The position numbers were made by a program, and so were the translations under genes. From assembly GCA_044445965.1 (NCBI GenBank), contig JBIOEJ010000007.1, positions 11,846-75,845 of the forward strand: a stretch of DNA of 64,000 nucleotides, read 5' to 3'. The DNA is from GAS188 sp044445965 (GTDB taxonomy: Bacteria > Pseudomonadota > Alphaproteobacteria > Rhizobiales > Beijerinckiaceae). The notes under the pieces were generated by a model, which saw only the letters and a list, made by a program, of their open reading frames with translations, ran no database searches and was not told where the DNA came from. Numbering within the stretch: the first letter of the stretch is position 1; each line of letters opens with the position of its first letter. Positions 7,757 through 16,356 of this stretch are shown here, in pieces.

Positions 7757-9166
7757 TCAACCTCGAGGGTCTATGGGAGTGAGCCTGCCGCAACGCGCTT
7801 CGATGACTTCGCCGGCCACCAGCAGCCGCTCTTCCTCATAGCGCCCCGCGATGAGGTGGACGCCCATGGGCAGGCCGTCGGCGATGCCGGTCGGCACCGA
7901 GAGGCCCGGCAGTCCGAGAAGCGGCAGCACGAAGAGCGGGCTGTTGGCCTCGATGATCCCGCGCATGGCCTCGCTCCCATGCTGGTCCGCGTCGATCGGG
8001 AAGGGCTTGCGCCAGGATGTCGGCGTCAAGACGAGGGGAAATCGCTCGAAGAATAGGAGCCATTCCCGCAAGATCGTCGAGCGGCGCGCCATCGCCGCCC
8101 GAAACCCGTCGAAATCGACCATGGGCGTGATCTCCATCATCGCCCGAGCGGCGCGCTTGATCGCCTCGTCGCCGTGAGCTTCGATTGATGGCATCATTGA
8201 AAAGCGCGTCTCGTTCAGCACCAGGAGGGCCCAGAGCTCGGCGGCCTCCGTCCAGCGGGGCGGAGCGACCTCCTCGACGCGATAGCCCGCCTCCTCGAGC
8301 CAGGCGGCGGATAGGCGCAAGGCCTCGGACACGGCCTTGTCCCGCACCACGCCTGGAAGCTCGGTCAACATGGCGATGCGGCAGGGAAGACGCTCACCCC
8401 CATGCTCATGGGGCGCCGGCACCCACCAGGGATCGCGTGGGTCGCGCGCCGCCATGCTGCGCAGCCCCACGCGCAAATCGCGGATCGAGCGTGCCAGCGG
8501 GCCCTGCACCGAGGCCAACTGGGCGATGATGGGTCGTTCATCCTTGACGGAGGGGTTGAACGCGGGAACACGGCCGAGGCTCGGCCGGAGGCCGGCTATG
8601 GCACAGGCATAGGCCGGGTAGCGGACCGAGCCGCCGATATCGTTGCCATGGGCAAGAGGCCCGATGCCGGCGGCCACCGCGGCCGCCGCGCCGCCGCTCG
8701 AACCACCTGGCGTCACCTCCCGATTCCAGGGACTGAACGTGCGCCCATGCAAATCATTGTCGGTGAACCAGCGCCAGGAGAAGGCCGGCGTGTTCGTGCG
8801 CCCGAAGATGATGGCGCCGGCCTTGCGCCAGTTGCGGATGACCGGGGCGTCGGCCGGCGCAATGACATCCTTGAAAGCGACGACGCCGTTCGTCGTGGCT
8901 CGGCCCGCATAATCGATGTTGATCTTGACCGTCACCGGGACGCCGTGGAGAGGCCCGAGCTCGTCGCCGCGCTTGACGGCCGCGTCGGCGAGATCGGCGC
9001 TCTCCAGAGCCTGATCCGCCAAGCTATCGACGACCGCGTTCAGGCGCGGATTGACCGCCTCGAGCCGATCGAGGCACGCCTCGACCGCCTCGCGGCTGGA
9101 CACCGCCCGCGTGCGAATGGAATGCGCCAGGTCGACGGCGTGCCAGCGCCAAAGTTCATTGCTCAT
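7757..9166 (-). CDS. Amidase (amidase signature family)
   Basis: Ser-Ser-Lys amide hydrolase, 469 residues from ATG 9166. Catalytic Lys is in GVPVTVKINID, the cis-Ser in TPGGSSGGAAAAVAAG, and the nucleophile in GNDIGGSVRYPAY. The rest follows the usual amidase pattern (GLRPSLGRVP, QGPLARSIRDLRV, and LPGLSVPTG near the end). An upstream in-frame ATG at 9232 would add 22 residues without family similarity and would run into the promoter space shared with sciP. Not GatA by context (no gatB/gatC here). The substrate cannot be told from sequence. Confidence 0.92.
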   Translation of the reverse strand: MSNELWRWHAVDLAHSIRTRAVSSREAVEACLDRLEAVNPRLNAVVDSLADQALESADLADAAVKRGDELGPLHGVPVTVKINIDYAGRATTNGVVAFKDVIAPADAPVIRNWRKAGAIIFGRTNTPAFSWRWFTDNDLHGRTFSPWNREVTPGGSSGGAAAAVAAGIGPLAHGNDIGGSVRYPAYACAIAGLRPSLGRVPAFNPSVKDERPIIAQLASVQGPLARSIRDLRVGLRSMAARDPRDPWWVPAPHEHGGERLPCRIAMLTELPGVVRDKAVSEALRLSAAWLEEAGYRVEEVAPPRWTEAAELWALLVLNETRFSMMPSIEAHGDEAIKRAARAMMEITPMVDFDGFRAAMARRSTILREWLLFFERFPLVLTPTSWRKPFPIDADQHGSEAMRGIIEANSPLFVLPLLGLPGLSVPTGIADGLPMGVHLIAGRYEEERLLVAGEVIEARCGRLTPIDPRG

Positions 9167-9209
9167 TTCGGTCCGGATTCCTGCGGGAGGGATCGCGGTC
9201 ATCGAACAA

Positions 9210-9240
9210 GATTCGATGCATCGGCTACGCAAATCATTAA
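9210..9240 (+). promoter_or_regulatory. Possible cell-cycle control sites before sciP
   Basis: The 125-bp space between the divergent amidase and sciP genes holds one GAnTC site (GATTC, 9210-9214), the CcrM methylation motif, and one TTAA (9237-9240), a CtrA half-site. No second TTAA at the right distance was found, so CtrA binding is only a possibility. Confidence 0.3.
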
Positions 9241-9291
9241 CTCACCTCGGATAGAAGCTAAATCCGTTGGTCTGTTTTGTGTGAGCGTATC

Positions 9292-9567
9292 ATGACCGAT
9301 GCCCATCGACCGCGGGTAAAGTATGTCATCGGCCCGGACGGAAGCCCGCTGACGATCGCCGACCTACCGTCAGTCGCGACGAGGCGCTGGGTGATCAGGC
9401 GCAAAGCCGAGGTCGTCGCCGCGGTACGCGGCGGGCTGCTCAGCCTCGAGGAAGCGTGCAGGCGCTATACCTTGACTGTCGAGGAATTCCTGAGCTGGCA
9501 GGCCTCGATCGACGAGCATGGGCTCGCCGGTTTGCGTACCACCCGCATTCAACAATATCGGGCCTGA
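9292..9567 (+). CDS. sciP: CtrA inhibitor SciP (DUF1153)
   Basis: Small helix-turn-helix protein, 91 residues, matching the alphaproteobacterial DUF1153/SciP family in length and in the blocks YVIGPDGSPLTIADLP, RRWVIRRKAEVVAAVRGGLL and RRYTLTVEEFLSWQ. In Caulobacter SciP binds CtrA at its target promoters and blocks transcription activation in G1. Start ATG 9292 rather than the upstream in-frame codons, because the family begins here. ctrA itself is only about 3 kb downstream in this window, so regulator and inhibitor are linked. Confidence 0.93.
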   Translation: MTDAHRPRVKYVIGPDGSPLTIADLPSVATRRWVIRRKAEVVAAVRGGLLSLEEACRRYTLTVEEFLSWQASIDEHGLAGLRTTRIQQYRA

Positions 9568-9575
9568 TCGGGCAT

Positions 9576-10247
9576 TCACCGCCGCTTCGCGGGATGGCAC
9601 GCTTCATCCTTGCTTGATTCGTCATGTCCGACGAGAGCCGCCATTGTGCGGCTCGTCTCGTCGCCCGCGGCCCTGAGCCCGTCGACGACTCCGATACGGT
9701 CGGCTTGCGGACGGTTCTGGCTGACTTTCCACTTTCCCTCGATGCGAAGGATCGGGATCTCGATCCCGACGATGAATTTGATCTGGCTGGCGACGAAGTC
9801 GGCCGGCGCGTCGGTGACTGCCCAAGGCGTGGCACGCTCCGCTTCGTGCCGGGCCGTCAGCGCGCCGATCTGCTCGCGCAGCCATTCGGGATCGTCGAAC
9901 ACTTGAAGCGGCCCCCAGGCATGCACGGCCACATAGTTCCAGGTCGGCACGACCTTGCCGGTCTCTCGCTTCGTCGCATACCAGGACGGCGTGATGTAGT
10001 GGTTGGCGCCGGCGAAGATGACGAGCGCCTCGCGGCCTTCGGGATGGGTTCGCCAGAGCGGGTTGGCGCGGGCCACATGGGCTCGCAGCACGCCCTTCTC
10101 GCCGCGCCCGGCGTCGATCATGAACGGGATATGATCGGCGACGATGCCATCTCCCGATCGGGTGATGAGCGTCGCCAGGGGATGCTGGCGCATCGCCTCA
10201 TGCAGGCGCGCGAGATCGTCGATCCGGTGGGCGGGGGGCAGATACAT
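9576..10247 (-). CDS. PaiB-type FMN-binding protein
   Basis: Member of the PaiB family (FMN-binding split-barrel fold, annotated as negative transcriptional regulator). 223 residues from ATG 10247: MYLPPAHRI, then PLATLITRSGDGIVADHIPF, RAHVARANPLW, FAGANHYITPSWYATKRETG, VPTWNYVAVHAWG and EIPILRIEGKWKVSQNR, all family blocks. ATG 10247 has GGAG six bases upstream and is preferred over ATG 10259. In Bacillus the protein represses protease genes, but the true role in most bacteria is unknown. Ends 8 bp after the convergent sciP gene. Confidence 0.88.
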   Translation of the reverse strand: MYLPPAHRIDDLARLHEAMRQHPLATLITRSGDGIVADHIPFMIDAGRGEKGVLRAHVARANPLWRTHPEGREALVIFAGANHYITPSWYATKRETGKVVPTWNYVAVHAWGPLQVFDDPEWLREQIGALTARHEAERATPWAVTDAPADFVASQIKFIVGIEIPILRIEGKWKVSQNRPQADRIGVVDGLRAAGDETSRTMAALVGHDESSKDEACHPAKRR

Positions 10248-10321
10248 GATGGTCTCCATCCCATGAATTCGGGGCGGATTGAACCCGTAAGAGGCTCGAC
10301 GGCCAGCCTACACTTCGCGGA

Positions 10322-11446
10322 TCAGCGATGCACGCCAGGGCCGCTGCCTTGGCGGAGCCGGCGCCTGGCCGCTTCTTCGAGGCGCACGACATTGGAGGGA
10401 TGGGCCGGCCGCGACGATGCGGCGGCTGCATCCGGCGCGCCCGCAGGCCGGGGGCGCAGCGTTGCCGCGAGCCGACCCTTCTCGAACACCATGACCACCA
10501 CGAGCCCCAGCGCCAGCGGAATGATGAGATAGAGCAGCCTCCAGACGAAGAGGGCGGCGAGCAGCTCGGCCTTCGGTACTTCCGGCATGGCCTTGATGAA
10601 TAGGAATTCGAGTACGCCCAGTCCGCCTGGAGCGTGCGATATCAATGCGGCCGAGAAAGACGCGATAAACACCGCGAGCACGACGAAAAAGCCGGGATTG
10701 CCCTGCGCCGGCAGCGCGAAATAGATGATGGCCGCGGCTCCGACGAGCTCCAAGGGCGCCGCAACCAGCTGCCGCAGCGCGATCGGCAGGCGAGGATAGA
10801 CGAGCTTGAAGCCGCGGATGGTGAGCGGAGGGAATTCGAACCAGGACCCCAGCACATAGAGCGCGACGGCCACCAGCATGCCGCTGCCGACCATGCGCGC
10901 CAGGCCCTCATTGACGTGCAACAGCCGGGCCACGAGACGCGGTTCGCTCACCAGCACGATGCCGGCGAGCAAGACGTTGCCGAGCGTGAAGGTGAAGGCA
11001 GTGAGCGCCACCAGCACCGCGACTTCCGCCGCCGAGAGCCCCTTGGTCGAATAGGCGCGGTATCTGACCGCGGCTCCCGAGAAGACCGAGGCGCCGATAT
11101 TGTGCGAAAGGGCGTAGGTGGTGAAGGACGTAAGCGAGATGAACAGCCAGTTCAACGGCTTGCCGAGATGCAGGAGGGCGATCCGGTCGTACCAGGCGAG
11201 CGCCGCATAGGCGAGGAGCGTGCCGCAGACGCAGAGCGCCCAGCGCTCGAGTGGAATATGGGTGAAGGCGCGCGAGATGTCGCGCGGCGAGGTGCCCGCG
11301 AGCTCCTTGTAGAGCATGTAGCCGGCGAAAAGCACCGCCAGGATGCCCACTGCGGACCAAGCGTAATCGGACCAAGCCTTCACCTTGCGCAGCGGCGCAG
11401 GCGTTACGGCCTCCGCCTCCTCGCGCAGGCTCGCCTCATGCGGCAT
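10322..11446 (-). CDS. UPF0104 / lysylphosphatidylglycerol synthase-like membrane protein
   Basis: Polytopic inner-membrane protein of the YbhN/UPF0104 family (the membrane domain related to MprF flippases). 374 residues from ATG 11446, which has AAGAAGG seven bases upstream; an alternative ATG at 11506 would add 20 residues. About eight hydrophobic segments; family blocks FTTYALSHNIGASVFSGAAV, RYRAYSTKGLS and SHAPGGLGVLEFLF. It lacks the soluble aminoacyl-transferase domain of MprF, so it is probably a lipid or precursor transporter. The C-terminus is Arg-rich and cytosolic. Function not established. Confidence 0.82.
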   Translation of the reverse strand: MPHEASLREEAEAVTPAPLRKVKAWSDYAWSAVGILAVLFAGYMLYKELAGTSPRDISRAFTHIPLERWALCVCGTLLAYAALAWYDRIALLHLGKPLNWLFISLTSFTTYALSHNIGASVFSGAAVRYRAYSTKGLSAAEVAVLVALTAFTFTLGNVLLAGIVLVSEPRLVARLLHVNEGLARMVGSGMLVAVALYVLGSWFEFPPLTIRGFKLVYPRLPIALRQLVAAPLELVGAAAIIYFALPAQGNPGFFVVLAVFIASFSAALISHAPGGLGVLEFLFIKAMPEVPKAELLAALFVWRLLYLIIPLALGLVVVMVFEKGRLAATLRPRPAGAPDAAAASSRPAHPSNVVRLEEAARRRLRQGSGPGVHR

Positions 11447-11837
11447 CGACGCGCCTTCTTGGGCGACGCCGGAGGCGTTGCTGTGACCGCTCGGCAGATT
11501 GGGCATCAGGTCGACTGTCGCTGCGAGGTTTCGTGGCGTGCACGCCGAACCTCGGCGCGTGCCCAACCTCATGCCACAGCATTGCACGAGTTCGCAAAAA
11601 AATCATGGACATGCGGCTGGAAGCCGCGGCGCATCCCGCGAAGCGAGCCGGCGACCTCTCGGCTTCTGGTGCATCAATCAGCCTAAGTCGAGATTTGGAC
11701 AAGGCGCCACGAACGCAGATATTGGCGACCGGACGATGACGTTATGGAGTGACGCCTGCCAAACACCCGCCGAGATGGCGAGCGAGTTGCCCAAGGCCGC
11801 GCGTCCCGGCCGGCGCCGCCGGGCCTGCGACGGCCGG
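11447..11837. other. Non-coding stretch, nothing specific seen
   Basis: About 390 bases between the start of the UPF0104 gene and the end of fliJ, both on the minus strand. It should hold the promoter of the UPF0104 gene and the 3' end of the fliJ transcript. A GC-rich run near 11805-11835 could fold but has no T-tail. Short open frames here have no recognisable product. Confidence 0.5.
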
Positions 11838-12227
11838 TCAGGCCCTGGCCAGCGCGAAGCCGCTGTCGCTGACCGTCTCCCGCGGCGCTTCGACCGCGCG
11901 CTCGCGTTCGTCGAGGGCCTCGACCTTGTGCAAGTCGGCGAGCGCGTCTTCATGCTCGGCCTGCGCTTCCTTGAGCTGCAGTTTCAAGTCCTCGACCGAG
12001 CGACGCAGATTGTCGCGGCGCTGGGTGGCCGCCTTGGCGTAGGTCGGGTAGGCAAAATGCTTCGGATCGCTGATGCCGGCACGCGCCTCCTCGGCCATGA
12101 TCTCTCGATCGAGCTCGCTGGAATCTTTCGAGAACTCTCGGATCATCATTTCGATCCGAGAGAGGTTGCGGCGCTTCTCTTCGGCCGCGAAGCGCTTGAG
12201 GCGGATGAGGGATCCTCGCGTTTTCAT
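11838..12227 (-). CDS. fliJ: FliJ-like flagellar export chaperone
   Basis: 129-residue, almost fully helical, charged coiled-coil protein: MKTRGSLIRLKRFAAEEKRR at the start, then the conserved alphaproteobacterial block ARAGISDPKHFAYPTYAKAA. This matches proteins annotated FliJ in Hyphomicrobiales; FliJ is the stalk/chaperone partner of the export ATPase FliI. It is divergent from ctrA, a common arrangement, but no fliI or other flagellar gene is in the window. Ends with a short unstructured tail. Identification rests on the conserved block and on context. Confidence 0.78.
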   Translation of the reverse strand: MKTRGSLIRLKRFAAEEKRRNLSRIEMMIREFSKDSSELDREIMAEEARAGISDPKHFAYPTYAKAATQRRDNLRRSVEDLKLQLKEAQAEHEDALADLHKVEALDERERAVEAPRETVSDSGFALARA

Positions 12228-12309
12228 CGGCGTGCAACTCCTGACACATGAAGGGCGCGCCGGGAGGCGCGCGCGAATTGGCGCGAGACGAAGTAACCTT
12301 ACCGGATTG

Positions 12310-12438
12310 AGGTTGCCGTTTCGTTACCCGTTTAGGTTGCTGTATCGTTACTTTCCCCGGGGCCTCGCAAAAATCGCCCGCGCGCGCTTCCGCAGCGAAT
12401 CAGTATTTGTTAACCAATGGTGAGTAGGGTTGCGAATC
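12310..12438 (+). promoter_or_regulatory. fliJ-ctrA divergent regulatory region: direct repeats, GAnTC sites, TTAA
   Basis: The 303-bp space between fliJ and ctrA holds two 18-bp direct repeats, 12310-12327 and 12334-12351, differing at two positions (AGGTTGCCGTTTCGTTAC and AGGTTGCTGTATCGTTAC), one start every 24 bases. Nearer to ctrA are two GAnTC methylation sites (GAATC at 12397-12401 and 12434-12438) and a TTAACC (12410-12415), half of a CtrA box. In Caulobacter the ctrA promoter is controlled by a GAnTC site and by CtrA itself; the sites here fit that scheme. The direct repeats may bind another regulator. Confidence 0.55.
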
Positions 12439-12530
12439 AGGTGGGATGGCGTCGGTTGCGCCATCCTTCGCGATTGTGGTCCGGCATATCCGCGGGGGCG
12501 GAGCAGCCAAGTCGAGGTTGGGGACACTTC

Positions 12531-13232
12531 ATGCGCGTTCTGCTCATCGAAGACGACAGCGCCACCGCTCAGAGCATCGAGTTGATGCTGAAGTCTGAGA
12601 ATTTCAACACCTATACGACCGATCTCGGTGAGGAGGGCGTCGACCTCGGCAAGATTTACGACTACGATATCATCCTCCTGGACCTCAACCTGCCCGATAT
12701 GTCGGGCTATGACGTGCTGCGGTCGCTGCGGGTCGCCAAGGTCAAGACCCCCATCTTGATCCTTTCGGGCCTCGCCGACACCGATGACAAGGTCAGGGGT
12801 CTCGGCTACGGCGCCGACGACTACCTGACGAAGCCTTTCCATAAGGACGAACTCGTGGCGCGCATCCACGCCATCGTGCGCCGCTCCAAAGGCCATGCGC
12901 AGTCGGTGATCAACACCGGCGATCTGACCGTCAATCTCGACCAGAAGACCGTCGAGGTCGCGGGTAGCCGCGTGCACCTCACCGGCAAGGAATATCAGAT
13001 GCTCGAGCTGCTTTCGCTGCGAAAGGGCACGACACTGACAAAAGAGATGTTCCTCAATCATCTTTATGGCGGCATGGACGAGCCCGAGCTGAAGATCATC
13101 GACGTGTTCATCTGCAAGCTACGCAAGAAGCTCGCCAATGCCTCGAGCGGCAAGAATTATATCGAGACGGTTTGGGGCCGCGGCTATGTGCTGCGCGAGC
13201 CGACCGAGACGGAATCCCGCCTGACCGCCTAA
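12531..13232 (+). CDS. ctrA: Cell-cycle response regulator CtrA
   Basis: Master cell-cycle transcription regulator, 233 residues, OmpR class. Receiver domain at residues 1-115: acidic pocket EDD at 7-9, phosphoacceptor Asp51 (LLDLNLPD), conserved Thr/Ser in ILSGLAD and Lys in YLTKPFHKDE. Winged-helix domain at about 130-225 (MLELLSLRKGTTLTKEMFLN, YGGMDEPELKIIDVFICKLR, IETVWGRGYVLR), matching CtrA orthologues almost residue for residue. ATG 12531 begins MRVLLIEDD. Regulated probably through the upstream GAnTC and TTAA sites, and by the nearby sciP product. Confidence 0.98.
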   Translation: MRVLLIEDDSATAQSIELMLKSENFNTYTTDLGEEGVDLGKIYDYDIILLDLNLPDMSGYDVLRSLRVAKVKTPILILSGLADTDDKVRGLGYGADDYLTKPFHKDELVARIHAIVRRSKGHAQSVINTGDLTVNLDQKTVEVAGSRVHLTGKEYQMLELLSLRKGTTLTKEMFLNHLYGGMDEPELKIIDVFICKLRKKLANASSGKNYIETVWGRGYVLREPTETESRLTA

Positions 13233-13239
13233 AAGCGCG

Positions 13240-13992
13240 TCAGCCGCGTGAGGCGTCTTCCTTCGTCGGCATGGCCGAAATCTCACGGATCAGCTTGGCG
13301 ATAATCGATTTGCCGAAGGTGTCGAAGCTCTCGGCGACCATCGTGAAGGCGTTCGTGCCGCCAATCACATTCTCGCGGTAATAGTTTTCGAGCCCTCCCG
13401 GCGGGTTGGTATGCTCCGGGTTGTAGGGGATCGGCGTGGTGCTGAGGATAACGAGTCCGTTGATGGTCGTAACCTCGTCGCCGACAGCGTCATCGCGCGC
13501 CGCGCGAACGTCGCGGCCGCTATTGTTCGTGCCGTCGCCCGAGACGTCGATGACGCGCCGGTCGCTCGCATAGGGGCTTCTCGCGAATTGGGCGCGGGCG
13601 AAATCGATGCCGGCTCCGATGGCGGTACGGTCGGCGAAGGAACGGGGCGATTCGAGTAGGCGGCTGGCGAAGAGCTTGGTGTCGTCGATGTCCCGGACCA
13701 ATGTCCAGTCGATGAGAAGCCTCTGGGAATTCGCGCCGGCCCATTCGACGAAGGCGATGGCGATGCGTCCATTGGGGCCCGATGCGATCGCCTGCAGGAC
13801 TCTCGGATCGCTCAGCGCGGCCGCGTAGCCGCGCCGCTCGAGCTCGAATTTCTGATCGTCGATGCTGCGCGAGACATCGGCGGCCAGCACCAAGAGCAAA
13901 TCCACCTGCTCGGCAGCCCTCGCATGCGAGCCGGCCGAAGAACCGACGATGAGCGAAAGCGAAACAAGAGTCGCGGCGATCCATCGCGACAT
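13240..13992 (-). CDS. DUF1194 von Willebrand A-like secreted protein
   Basis: 250 residues with a signal peptide (SLSLIVGSSAGSHARA, cleavage near ARAAEQ). The mature part starts as a vWA fold with the MIDAS motif DVSRSID and carries ERRGYAAALSDPRVLQAI, VEWAGANSQRLLIDW, DVSGDGTNNSGRD and NPPGGLENYYRENVIGG, which are the DUF1194 signature blocks. Probably a periplasmic metal-dependent binding protein; no role is known. It converges on ctrA with only 7 bp between the two stops. Confidence 0.87.
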   Translation of the reverse strand: MSRWIAATLVSLSLIVGSSAGSHARAAEQVDLLLVLAADVSRSIDDQKFELERRGYAAALSDPRVLQAIASGPNGRIAIAFVEWAGANSQRLLIDWTLVRDIDDTKLFASRLLESPRSFADRTAIGAGIDFARAQFARSPYASDRRVIDVSGDGTNNSGRDVRAARDDAVGDEVTTINGLVILSTTPIPYNPEHTNPPGGLENYYRENVIGGTNAFTMVAESFDTFGKSIIAKLIREISAMPTKEDASRG

Positions 13993-14213
13993 CGCACCAA
14001 CTCCCTGAAAGCCTCATCTGGTTTCAAGTCGTACCCGAGACGATAGATGGGAGTCCGGCAGGCGTCGAGCAACAAGCTTCACTAGTCACAGGATGTTGAA
14101 AGGATTTTCCCTCGCGGCGGGCCTGCGCGAGCTTCGGCGCGCCTGCGCGCTGGACTTCCGGCCGAGGCTGCTTCAAAAGCGCCGTCGCCGAACAGAATGG
14201 AAGATAGTCGTCA

Positions 14214-15506
14214 ATGTCCAACGGACGCCTAGAGGCTTTGCGGCGGTTTCTCGACCACGTACATCGAACCTTCGCGCTGCAATTCGGCTTCGCCTTATGG
14301 GATGGTTCGCTCGTGCCGGCGAATTGGCCCCGCGACGGGCTTGCCGTCTCCATCGCGGATGAGGGCGTCGTCGCGGGGCTGGTGCGGCACCCGAATGTGC
14401 AGACGCTCGCCAATCTCTGGGCTTCCGCGCGTCTCGACATTCGCAACGGTACGATCTTCAATCTCGTCGAGCGGCGCCCATCCGTCCGCACGCGCGACAT
14501 GCGCAAGATGCTGAACAAGACGCTCCTCTTGAGGACGGCTGCCAAATTCCTCTTCGCTCCGCGCGGTGGTCCCTGGCCGCTCGAGGCCATCGGGGAGGAG
14601 CGTCAGAGCGACGGCAGTGCATCCGAGAACAAGAAGAACATTTCCTATCACTACGACGTCTCGAACGCCTTTTACGAGCTCTGGCTCGACCCCGAAATGG
14701 TTTACACCTGTTCCTATTTCACCAAATGGGACAACGACTTGGCACAATCCCAGCTCGACAAGCTGGAGATGTGCTGCCGAAAGCTGCGCCTCAAGCCGGG
14801 CGAGACGGTCCTCGATCTAGGCTGCGGCTGGGGCGCGTTCTCGATCTATGCGGCGAAGCATCACGGGGTGAAGTCCTACGGCGTGACGCTATCCGAGCAG
14901 CAGGTCTCCTACGCCAACGAAAAGATCAGGCGACTGGGCTTGCAGGACCAGGTGAGGATCGAGCTCAGGGACTATGCGACGGTCGAAGGCGTCTATGACA
15001 AAGTCGCCGCCATCGGCATGCTCGAGCATGTCGGGATCGATAATTTTCCTAACTATTTCAAGATAGTGCATCGGTCTCTTAAACCAGGTGGTCTGTTCCT
15101 GCATCATGCCATTACCCGCCCCGGCAAGAGCCATCAGGCACGCAAGCGCCAGAAGCGCCCGGAATTTGCCGCGCTCACCAAATACATCTTCCCGGGCGGG
15201 GAGCTCGACTATATCGGCCGCACCGTGACCAACCTCGAGCGCTTCGGCTTCGAGATCCACGATGTCGAGGGTTGGCGCGAGCATTATCAGCGGACCTGCC
15301 GCCACTGGCACGACCGGCTCCTCGCCAATATGGAGGCGGCGAACCGCGAGGTCGGGTCCGTCAAGGCGCGTATCTGGCTGATGTATCTCGCGGCCTGCTC
15401 GATTTCCTTCGAGCGCAACAGCGTCGGGTTGCACCAGACCCTCGCCTCCAAGCGCATCAAGGGCACGGTTGGGCTGCCGCCCACGCGCGCCGACCTCTAC
15501 CGCTGA
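14214..15506 (+). CDS. cfa: Cyclopropane-fatty-acyl-phospholipid synthase
   Basis: SAM-dependent enzyme that adds a methylene bridge to unsaturated acyl chains of membrane lipids. 430 residues, usual length. N-terminal lipid-binding domain about 1-140, then SYHYDVSNAFYELWLDPEMV (145-162), YTCSYF, the SAM motif VLDLGCGWGAFSIYAAKHHG (199-218), GVTLSEQQ, and AIGMLEHVGIDNFPNYF. C-terminal SFERNSVGLHQTLASKR is typical. It is single and not visibly in an operon; the next gene begins 110 bases downstream. Confidence 0.94.
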   Translation: MSNGRLEALRRFLDHVHRTFALQFGFALWDGSLVPANWPRDGLAVSIADEGVVAGLVRHPNVQTLANLWASARLDIRNGTIFNLVERRPSVRTRDMRKMLNKTLLLRTAAKFLFAPRGGPWPLEAIGEERQSDGSASENKKNISYHYDVSNAFYELWLDPEMVYTCSYFTKWDNDLAQSQLDKLEMCCRKLRLKPGETVLDLGCGWGAFSIYAAKHHGVKSYGVTLSEQQVSYANEKIRRLGLQDQVRIELRDYATVEGVYDKVAAIGMLEHVGIDNFPNYFKIVHRSLKPGGLFLHHAITRPGKSHQARKRQKRPEFAALTKYIFPGGELDYIGRTVTNLERFGFEIHDVEGWREHYQRTCRHWHDRLLANMEAANREVGSVKARIWLMYLAACSISFERNSVGLHQTLASKRIKGTVGLPPTRADLYR

Positions 15507-15615
15507 AGGGCATCGGGCGGAGGCGGATCGGCGCAGGCAAGGCAGCACCCGCGCCGCCATTGTTCGATGCGATCTTCGATGCGATGCTCGAGGCGAATCG
15601 AGGAGAGGCCATCAC

Positions 15616-16329
15616 ATGACCTGGTCGATCATCGCGCGCGATGCGCGCACTGGAGAGATCGCCGTCGCCGTCGCGACGAAGTTCTTCGCGGTCGGCGGAC
15701 GCGTGCCGTTCCTGCGGGCGGGGATCGGAGCCTTGGCGACGCAAGCCCTGGTCAACCCGCTCTATGGCAGGCGCGGCCTTGCGCTGCTCGAGGCCTGCGT
15801 ACCGGCCGAGGATGTCGTTCGCCTGCTGATCAGCGCCGATGCGGGGCGCGGCACGCGCCAGCTCCACGTGATGGACGAGAAGGGGAGCTTCGCTGCGCAT
15901 ACGGGCAGCGGCTGCGTCGACTGGGCTGGCCATCTTGCCGGCCAGGATTGCTCTTGCGCCGGGAACATGCTCGCAGGGCCGCAGGTCGTCGCCGAAACCG
16001 TGAAATCCTTCGAGAGGAATTCGGCGCTGCCCATGGCACGGCGTCTGATCGCGGCGCTGATGGCCGGCGAGGCAGTGGGTGGCGACAAGCGTGGCAAGCA
16101 GTCTGCGGCTCTGGTGATCGCGTCGACCGAGGAATATTCCGATCTCGATTTGAGGGTGGACGACCACGCAGACCCGCTTGCCGAGCTCGCGCGGCTCGAG
16201 GCCGTCAGCCGCGAGCGCTGGGTGCACTTTCGCAAATTCCTGCCGCGCAGGCAGGACCCGGTCGGCGAGATCGACCGCGAAGTGATCAATGCCGGCATCG
16301 AAAGCGCCATCGCCCGGGCTCGCCCATGA
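15616..16329 (+). CDS. DUF1028 Ntn-hydrolase-like protein
   Basis: 237 residues from ATG 15616: MTWSIIARDARTGEIAVAVA is the standard DUF1028 N-terminus, followed by FFAVGGRVPFLRAGIGALAT, ALVNPLYGRRGL, HTGSGCVDWAGH, CSCAGNML and GGDKRGKQSAAL. The family has an N-terminal nucleophile hydrolase fold and is often found near peptidases, but no reaction is established. The coding frame is open upstream into the cfa 3' end without homology. The downstream glycosyltransferase starts 27 bases later and may be cotranscribed. Confidence 0.88.
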   Translation: MTWSIIARDARTGEIAVAVATKFFAVGGRVPFLRAGIGALATQALVNPLYGRRGLALLEACVPAEDVVRLLISADAGRGTRQLHVMDEKGSFAAHTGSGCVDWAGHLAGQDCSCAGNMLAGPQVVAETVKSFERNSALPMARRLIAALMAGEAVGGDKRGKQSAALVIASTEEYSDLDLRVDDHADPLAELARLEAVSRERWVHFRKFLPRRQDPVGEIDREVINAGIESAIARARP

Positions 16330-16356
16330 CATGATCCGCCGCTTGCGGCATTGCGG

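Noticed and set aside
9167..9291. Full CtrA box (TTAA-N7-TTAA) before sciP
   Set aside because: Only one TTAA is present at 9237-9240; the second half is missing.
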